Source: Pseudomonas entomophila
GTDB taxonomy: Bacteria; Pseudomonadota; Gammaproteobacteria; Pseudomonadales; Pseudomonadaceae
DNA: 35,167 nucleotides
Direction of reading: 5' to 3'
Assembly: GCF_013523165.1 (NCBI RefSeq)
Contig: NZ_JAAMQI010000032.1
Location: 1 to 35,167 of the forward strand
A model generated the notes under the pieces. It did no database searches, was not told where the DNA came from, and saw only the letters and a list, made by a program, of their open reading frames with translations. Below are positions 30,450 to 35,167 of the stretch, one piece after another (positions within the stretch are counted from its first letter, which is position 1; each line of letters begins with the position of its first letter). The translations under genes were made by a program, and so were the position numbers.

Positions 30450-31292
30450 ATGGTTAAGATCACCCCCACCCTCGACTGCGCCAACGACAAACCCTTCGTC
30501 CTGTTCGGCGGCGTCAACGTGCTCGAATCCCTCGACCTGGCCCTGACCGCCTGCGCCGAGTACGTCCGAGTCACCGAAAAGCTCGGCATCCCCTACGTGT
30601 TCAAGGCCAGCTTCGACAAGGCCAACCGCTCCTCGATCCACTCCTACCGTGGCCCCGGCCTGGAAGAAGGCCTGCGCATCTTCGAAAAGGTGAAGGCCGA
30701 GTTCGGCGTGCCGGTGATCACCGACGTGCACGAGATCCACCAGGCCGCCCCGGTCGCCGAAGTGGTCGACGTGCTGCAGCTGCCCGCCTTCCTCGCCCGC
30801 CAGACCGACCTGGTGATGGCGCTGGCCAAGACCAACAAGCCGGTCAACATCAAGAAGCCGCAGTTCCTCAGCCCGTCGCAGATGCAGAACATCGTGCAGA
30901 AATTCCGTGAAGCCGGTAACGACCAGCTGATCCTGTGCGACCGCGGCACCTGCCTGGGCTACGACAACCTGGTGGTGGACATGCTCGGCTTCGGCGTGAT
31001 GAAGCGCACCTGCAACGACCTGCCGATCATCTTCGACGTGACCCACGCCCTGCAGCAGCGCGACCCGTCGGGCGCAGCCTCCGGTGGCCGTCGCGAGCAG
31101 GTGGTGGAGCTGGCGCGCGCCGGCATGGGCGTCGGCCTGGCCGGCCTGTTCCTCGAAGCGCACCCCAACCCCGACCAGGCCAAGTGCGACGGCCCCAGCG
31201 CCCTGCCGCTGGACCAGCTCGAGCCGTTCCTGGCACAGATCAAGGCACTGGACGACCTGGTCAAGTCCTTCCCGGCCCTGAACATCCGCTGA
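30450..31292 (+). CDS. kdsA: 3-deoxy-8-phosphooctulonate synthase (Kdo-8-P synthase)
   Basis: 280 residues, condensing arabinose 5-phosphate with phosphoenolpyruvate to Kdo 8-phosphate in the cytoplasm. Motifs are VLFGGVNVLES near the N-terminus, PYVFKASFDKANRSS (PEP and phosphate contacts), PVITDVHEIHQA, VNIKKPQFLSP, CDRGTCLGYDNLVVD and FDVTHALQQRDPSG. The usual family N-terminus has 'GPCVLES'; here GGVNVLES stands in its place. Position 36-38 bases before the ATG shows TATACT, a possible -10. The ribosome binding site is poor. It is followed after 27 bases by the KdsB-KdsC fusion, giving an operon. The canonical lipopolysaccharide kdsA normally lies by pyrG and eno; neither is here, so this is probably a second copy. 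Confidence 0.93.
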   Translation: MVKITPTLDCANDKPFVLFGGVNVLESLDLALTACAEYVRVTEKLGIPYVFKASFDKANRSSIHSYRGPGLEEGLRIFEKVKAEFGVPVITDVHEIHQAAPVAEVVDVLQLPAFLARQTDLVMALAKTNKPVNIKKPQFLSPSQMQNIVQKFREAGNDQLILCDRGTCLGYDNLVVDMLGFGVMKRTCNDLPIIFDVTHALQQRDPSGAASGGRREQVVELARAGMGVGLAGLFLEAHPNPDQAKCDGPSALPLDQLEPFLAQIKALDDLVKSFPALNIR

Positions 31293-31319
31293 GACTGCCG
31301 CGCTGAACGAGGGACTGAC

Positions 31320-32606
31320 ATGACAGGTACCGAACAACGGGTCGCGATCGTGATCCCGGCGCGCTACGCCTCGACCCGCCTGCCGGGCAAGCCGCTGGCG
31401 GACATCCTCGGCAAGCCGATGGTGCAGCACGTCTACGAGCGGGCCCTGCAGGTGGGCAATGCCGACCAGGTGGTGATCGCCACGGACGACGCCCGCGTGG
31501 CGCAAGCAGTGGAGGCCTTTGGCGGGGTTTGCGTGATGACCTCGCCCGAGCACCCATCGGGCACCGACCGCCTGGCCGAGGTCATGGGCCAGGTGCAGGC
31601 CGACCTGTACATCAACCTGCAGGGCGACGAGCCGCTGGTGCGGCCCGCCGACATCGAAACGCTGATCGCCGGCATGCTGGCCGACCCTGCGGTGGCCATC
31701 GGCACCCTGTGCCACGCCATCGACGCCCACGAGGCCAAGCGCCCCGAGGCGGTCAAGGTGGTGCTGGGCCACAACGGCAACGCGCTGTACTTCAGCCGCT
31801 CGCCGATCCCGTATCCGCGTGACGACGAGGCGGCCCGCTACCTCAAGCATGTGGGTGTGTACGGTTATCGCCGCCAGGTGCTGGCCGAGTACAGCGCCCT
31901 GCCGCAGCCGATGCTCGAGCACGCCGAGAAGCTCGAGCAACTGCGCTTGCTGGCGGCGGGCTACAGCATCCGTGCGTACCCCATCGAGCCGACCGGCCCG
32001 GGCGTGGATACGCCCGAAGGGCTGGAGGCGGTGCGCGCGATCATGGCCGGCCAACCGGCACCCGCCCTGCCGACGCTTGCCGACGTACGCCTGGTGATCA
32101 CCGACGTCGACGGCGTGCTGACCGATGGCGGCCTGTTCTATGACGGCAACGGCGAGTGCATCAAGCGCTTCCACGTCCGCGACGGCATGGGCATGCGCCT
32201 GCTGGAAGAGAACGGCGTGCGCGTGGCGGTGCTGTCGGGGCGCGATTCGGCGACGCTGCGCAAGCGCGTGGCCGACCTGGGCGTCACCCTGTGCCAGTTC
32301 GGTATCAAGGACAAGCAGACGGCCTGCGAACAGCTGATGGCCGAAGCCGGTGTCAGCGCCTGGCAGACGGCGTGCCTGGGCGATGACAGCATCGACCTGC
32401 CAGCCTTCGCCAGTTGCGGTCTGTCGTTCGCGGTGGCCGATGCCCCGGCGTACGTCAAGGCCGCGGCCTCCAGCGTGCTGAACGCGGCAGGCGGCACGGG
32501 CGCGTTTCGCGAGGTAGCCGATGCCATCCTGATGGCGCAAGGCAAGGCCGACGTGTTCGAGACGGCGGCAGGTTATTCGCGGGTCATGGGCAAGATGGCC
32601 CAGTGA
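31320..32606 (+). CDS. Bifunctional KdsB-KdsC fusion: CMP-Kdo synthetase / Kdo-8-P phosphatase
   Basis: 428 residues with two complete enzymes in one chain. Residues about 5-245 are KdsB, with VIPARYASTRLPGKPL (nucleotide-binding loop), HPSGTDRLAE, INLQGDEPLVRP, YFSRSPIPYPRD and HVGVYGYRR; they activate Kdo with CTP to CMP-Kdo. Residues about 256-428 are KdsC, a HAD-type phosphatase, with the nucleophile motif DVDGVLTDG (Asp262, Asp264), VLSGRDS, the conserved Lys in IKDKQTACEQL and CLGDDSIDLPAF; they remove the phosphate from Kdo 8-phosphate. No stop or frameshift is seen at the joint (PALPTLADVRLVITD). KdsA upstream supplies the substrate of the C-terminal half. GAGGGAC precedes the ATG. 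A bulky hairpin follows the stop. Confidence 0.95.
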   Translation: MTGTEQRVAIVIPARYASTRLPGKPLADILGKPMVQHVYERALQVGNADQVVIATDDARVAQAVEAFGGVCVMTSPEHPSGTDRLAEVMGQVQADLYINLQGDEPLVRPADIETLIAGMLADPAVAIGTLCHAIDAHEAKRPEAVKVVLGHNGNALYFSRSPIPYPRDDEAARYLKHVGVYGYRRQVLAEYSALPQPMLEHAEKLEQLRLLAAGYSIRAYPIEPTGPGVDTPEGLEAVRAIMAGQPAPALPTLADVRLVITDVDGVLTDGGLFYDGNGECIKRFHVRDGMGMRLLEENGVRVAVLSGRDSATLRKRVADLGVTLCQFGIKDKQTACEQLMAEAGVSAWQTACLGDDSIDLPAFASCGLSFAVADAPAYVKAAASSVLNAAGGTGAFREVADAILMAQGKADVFETAAGYSRVMGKMAQ

Positions 32607-32622
32607 TGCAGGCGTCGTGAGC

Positions 32623-32660
32623 GGTCGGCCTGCCCTGCCAGTGGTGGGGGCCGGCCGACC
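32623..32660. terminator. Hairpin at the convergent end of the KdsB-KdsC gene
   Basis: GGTCGGCC (32623-32630) and GGCCGACC (32653-32660) pair across a 22-base loop, 16 bases after the stop. Another palindrome, ACCGGCCGGT (32675-32684), follows. No T-run is present. It may terminate transcripts from both sides, since the ComEA-like gene converges at 32718. Confidence 0.35.
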
Positions 32661-32717
32661 TGCTTTGCCTATCGACCGGCCGGTACGGACGCTTCATGCG
32701 TCAGGCCGGGCGCACGC

Positions 32718-33056
32718 TCACTCCACGGTGAGCTTGCTCCGGTTTCGCTCCAGCAGCGCACTGCCGATGCCCTTCACCTCCAGCAGCTCGTCCACGCTCG
32801 TGAACGGGCCGTGCGCTTCTCGATAGGCCACGATGGCTTCGGCCTTTGACTTGCCGATACCGGTCAGTTCGCTCTGTAACGTGGCGGCATCGGCCTTGTT
32901 CACGTCCACCTGCGGCGCGGACGCGTCCTGCATGACGGCCGAGGGCGTCGCGGCCATCGTGGACATCGTGGGCTGTGCGGCCGGGGCCGCGCTGATGGAG
33001 AACGACAGGCTGGCGAACAGGGGCAGCAGCAGGGATTTGCAGACGGTCTTGTGCAT
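32718..33056 (-). CDS. ComEA-like helix-hairpin-helix DNA-binding protein
   Basis: 112 residues. A signal peptide (MHKTVCKSLLLPLFASLSFSISA) and a short Met/Ala/Pro-rich linker precede a C-terminal double helix-hairpin-helix domain: VDVNKADAATLQSELTGIGKSKAEAIVAYR, then FTSVDELLEVKGIGSALLE. The GIGKSKA and VKGIG turns contact the DNA backbone in this family. ComEA proteins bind incoming DNA in the periplasm during natural transformation. In Pseudomonas this short form often sits near surface-polysaccharide loci, and its role there is untested as far as I know. The ATG at 33056 has AGGAG at 8 bases; an in-frame GTG at 33065 is the alternative. The 291-base gap to trmK shows no clear feature. Confidence 0.85.
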   Translation of the reverse strand: MHKTVCKSLLLPLFASLSFSISAAPAAQPTMSTMAATPSAVMQDASAPQVDVNKADAATLQSELTGIGKSKAEAIVAYREAHGPFTSVDELLEVKGIGSALLERNRSKLTVE

Positions 33057-33347
33057 GGGGATCACTCCTGTGAACGATGGACATGGTGCAGCGATTCCAG
33101 TGGCTGCCCCGTCACACTAGCCGCTGCCTCGGCCTTCGCCCAGCGTCGAGCGCAGGCCAATGGTTACTGAATTCGACAGCATGAACGGGGGCCTGCAAGC
33201 GTCCTTCGCCTACCTGCCACACGTCCTACGCCCGGCGTCGAGCAACGCCATCGGGCTTGAGCATTTGAATTGATCGGCATTGCTTGCCAGACTCGCGTCC
33301 CGCTGCGGCCGTCGCTGCCGGGCTGCACGTCGAAGAGAGGATCACCG

Positions 33348-34049
33348 TTGAACGAACACACCCTGTCCCACCGCCTGGAACGCGTCGCGGCGCACGTGCC
33401 CGCCGGCGCACGCCTGGCCGACATCGGCTCGGACCATGGCTACCTGCCCGTGGCTTTGGTGCGCCGTGGCGCCATCGAGGCGGCGGTGGCCGGCGAAGTG
33501 GCCCTGACGCCCTTCCACGCCGCCGAGCGCACCGTACGCGAAAACGACCTGACCGACCGCGTCACGGTGCGCCTGGCCGACGGGCTGGAGGCACTGCACC
33601 CTGAAGATGGCATCACCGTGGTCAGCCTGTGCGGCATGGGGGGTGAGACCATTCGCGACATCCTGGCCCGTGGCAAGGCACGTTTGAGCGGGCAAGAGCG
33701 CCTGGTGCTGCAACCCAACGGCGGCGAGCCGCCCTTGCGCGTGTGGCTGATGGAAAACGGCTACCGCATCGTGCACGAAGAAGCCCTGCGCGAGCATCGC
33801 TTCGACTATGAGGTGATCGTCGCCGAGCCCACGGGGCCGGTGCGCTATACCGAGCAGGAGCTGTACTTCGGCCCTGTGCAGATGCAGGTGCGCAGCCCGG
33901 CGTTTCTGAACAAGTGGCAACGCATGCTGCGCCAGAAGCAGCAGACGCTGACGAACCTGGCACGGGCGCGACAAGCGGTGCCGGAGGAGAAAGTGCGCGA
34001 GATGACCCGCCAGGCCGAGTGGATCACCGACCTGCTGGCCCAGGCCTGA
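33348..34049 (+). CDS. trmK: tRNA (adenine(22)-N(1))-methyltransferase TrmK
   Basis: 233 residues, a class I SAM-dependent methyltransferase that makes m1A22 in tRNA (YqfN/TrmK type). The SAM motif ADIGSDHGYLPVAL is near residue 25. Other family stretches are GMGGETIRDIL, the catalytic-loop-like LVLQPNGGEPPLRVWL and YEVIVAEPTGPVRYTEQELYFGP. The C-terminal coiled coil (LNKWQRMLRQKQQTLTNLARAR) is typical. The frame begins with TTG at 33348, with GAGAGGA just upstream. The in-frame ATG at 33270 lies before that ribosome binding site and would add a non-homologous leader. Confidence 0.88.
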   Translation: MNEHTLSHRLERVAAHVPAGARLADIGSDHGYLPVALVRRGAIEAAVAGEVALTPFHAAERTVRENDLTDRVTVRLADGLEALHPEDGITVVSLCGMGGETIRDILARGKARLSGQERLVLQPNGGEPPLRVWLMENGYRIVHEEALREHRFDYEVIVAEPTGPVRYTEQELYFGPVQMQVRSPAFLNKWQRMLRQKQQTLTNLARARQAVPEEKVREMTRQAEWITDLLAQA

Positions 34050-34071
34050 ACGCGCCGCGCGGGGTGACTTG

Positions 34072-34084
34072 GTTTACAATGCGC
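34072..34084 (+). promoter_or_regulatory. Candidate -10 region before kdsD
   Basis: GTTTACAATGCGC (34072-34084) contains TACAAT and is identical over 13 bases to the -10 region of pyrF at 30021-30033 on the other strand. It lies 23 bases after the trmK stop and about 155 bases before kdsD. No good -35 is seen. The remaining leader up to 34235 shows nothing else clear. Confidence 0.35.
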
Positions 34085-34235
34085 CCGCTTCGGCCTGGCC
34101 CGCAACGTGCCTGCCTCGTGCGGCGTCGGTCAGGCTGACCTCCCACCCCGTGCCCCCTGCGCGCACGGTCGTCGTGCCAATCGGCTCTGCCCTTGGCAGG
34201 CGTGTTTCCGTTACTTCCGAAGACGAATCCTGCAC

Positions 34236-35167
34236 ATGAAACATCTACCGATCGCCAAGCAAGCCCTCGCCGCCCAGGCTCAGGCCCTGACCCAGATGGC
34301 AGACCGCCTCGATGGCGCCTTTCAGCAGGCCGTCGACCTGATACTGGGTTGCCAGGGCCGCACGGTGGTCTGCGGCATCGGCAAGTCCGGCCTGATCGGC
34401 AAGAAGATGGTCGCCACCTTCGCCTCCACCGGCACGCCCAGCTTCTTCCTGCACCCGGCCGAGGCATTCCATGGCGACCTGGGCATGCTCAAGCCGATCG
34501 ACGTGCTGATCCTGATCAGCTACAGCGGCGAGACCGACGAGCTGATCAAGCTGATCCCGAGCCTGAAGTCCTTCGGCAACACGATCATCGCCATGACCGG
34601 CAACGGCCGCTCGACCCTGGCGCGGCATGCCGACGTGTGGCTGGACGTGTCCGTCGAGCGCGAGGTGTGCCCGAACAACCTGGCACCGACCACCTCGACC
34701 CTGGCGACCATGGCCATGGGGGATGCGTTGGCCGTGGCCCTGATCGACGCGCTGCAGTTCAAGCCCATGGACTTCGCTCGCTACCACCCCGGCGGCAGCC
34801 TAGGGCGCAAGCTGCTGACCCGCGTGCGGGACGTGATGCACGCACCGGCGCCGATCGTGACGCCACAGACCTCGTTCCATGATTGCCTGCTGGTAATGAC
34901 CCAGAGCCGGCTGGGCATGGCGGTGGTGATGGAAGGGGACAGCCTGGCCGGGATCGTCACCGATGGCGACCTGCGGCGGGCGTTGTTGGAGGATCAGGGA
35001 GTGGTGAAGGCGTCGGTGGCCACGTTCATGACGACTTCACCGCGGACCATTCGCAGCGATGCACAGCTGGCGGAGGCGGAGGCGTTCATGCTGGAGCACA
35101 AGATTCGGGTGCTGGCGGTGACGGATGAAGCGGGTGCGGTGGTGGGGGTGGTCGAGATTTTTGATTG
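34236..35167 (+). CDS. kdsD: Arabinose-5-phosphate isomerase, KdsD/KpsF type (3' end outside window)
   Basis: 310 codons are visible and the frame is still open at the window edge. The family length of roughly 320-330 implies that only a few residues are missing. It converts ribulose 5-phosphate to arabinose 5-phosphate, the first step toward Kdo. A SIS domain covers about 25-180, with VVCGIGKSGLIGKKM, FASTGTPSFFLHPAEAFHGDLGML, LISYSGETDEL and APTTSTLATMAMGDALA. Two CBS domains follow from about 205 (VRDVMHAPAPIVTP and FMTTSPRTIRSDAQ). I take the ATG at 34236 (MKHLPIAKQALA). With the nearby kdsA and KdsB-KdsC genes it completes a CMP-Kdo pathway. KpsF, the capsule-associated form, and KdsD cannot be told apart by sequence alone. 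Confidence 0.9.
   Translation, partial: MKHLPIAKQALAAQAQALTQMADRLDGAFQQAVDLILGCQGRTVVCGIGKSGLIGKKMVATFASTGTPSFFLHPAEAFHGDLGMLKPIDVLILISYSGETDELIKLIPSLKSFGNTIIAMTGNGRSTLARHADVWLDVSVEREVCPNNLAPTTSTLATMAMGDALAVALIDALQFKPMDFARYHPGGSLGRKLLTRVRDVMHAPAPIVTPQTSFHDCLLVMTQSRLGMAVVMEGDSLAGIVTDGDLRRALLEDQGVVKASVATFMTTSPRTIRSDAQLAEAEAFMLEHKIRVLAVTDEAGAVVGVVEIFD

Noticed and set aside
31550..32100. Possible frameshift at the KdsB/KdsC joint
   Set aside because: The single frame carries all motifs of both enzymes without a stop, and both adjacent frames lack them, so a true fusion is the simpler reading.
30417..32540. A 707-codon minus-strand open frame
   Set aside because: It is antisense to kdsA and the KdsB-KdsC fusion; no start context or motif supports it.

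Overview
The window looks like chromosomal DNA of a Pseudomonas, most likely of the P. putida / P. fluorescens lineage. The support is high GC, GTG/TTG starts typical of the genus, many dispersed REP palindromes of the Pseudomonas type (GTGGGAGCGGGCTTGCCCGCGAT and a GGGCCCGCAGGGCCC-containing variant), and a gene content and order I recognise from the genus (rnd-ycgL, ptrB, hrpA, fadD1 beside phaJ1, pyrF, comEA). This assignment rests on recognition, not on a database search. I see no rRNA, tRNA, CRISPR array or prophage.

Region by region. 1-127 is the 3' end of an IS3-type insertion sequence whose right end abuts a truncated REP. 208-2401 holds a DTW-domain tRNA-modification enzyme, a 41-residue microprotein gene, a small wing-helix-like protein and a repeat-bearing DUF2892-like membrane protein. 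2672-10570 is housekeeping: a secreted M61-like protein without a zinc site, YcgN, a nitroreductase, a D-2-hydroxyacid dehydrogenase, YcgL overlapping RNase D, a CHMI-type isomerase, a YdcH-type coiled coil, a DUF2937 membrane protein, a class II glutamine amidotransferase and a small membrane protein. 10656-16367 carries oligopeptidase B, a proline-rich exported protein, a YajD-type HNH protein, a FemAB/GNAT-like protein and an outer-membrane porin with a clear terminator.

16368-17355 is a REP 'factory': composite inverted REPs, a 155-bp tandem duplication, and a REP-associated tyrosine transposase (RAYT). 17410-25999 has a lipid theme: a long KAS III (PA3286-like), the RNA helicase HrpA, the acyl-CoA ligase FadD1 and, divergently, the (R)-enoyl-CoA hydratase PhaJ. 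The fadD2 and hydrolase genes that I expect between the last two are absent. 26045-30323 has a LysE exporter, a GNAT enzyme, a BrkB/YihY membrane protein, a CsbD stress protein, PyrF and a DUF2897 microprotein.

30450 to the end is the most distinctive block. It holds kdsA, a single gene fusing KdsB to KdsC, a ComEA-like DNA-binding protein on the opposite strand, TrmK, and a KdsD/KpsF isomerase cut by the window edge. Together KdsD, KdsA and the KdsB-KdsC fusion would run the whole route from ribulose 5-phosphate to CMP-Kdo. This is probably a second, surface-polysaccharide-associated set beside the usual lipopolysaccharide copies, which are outside this window.
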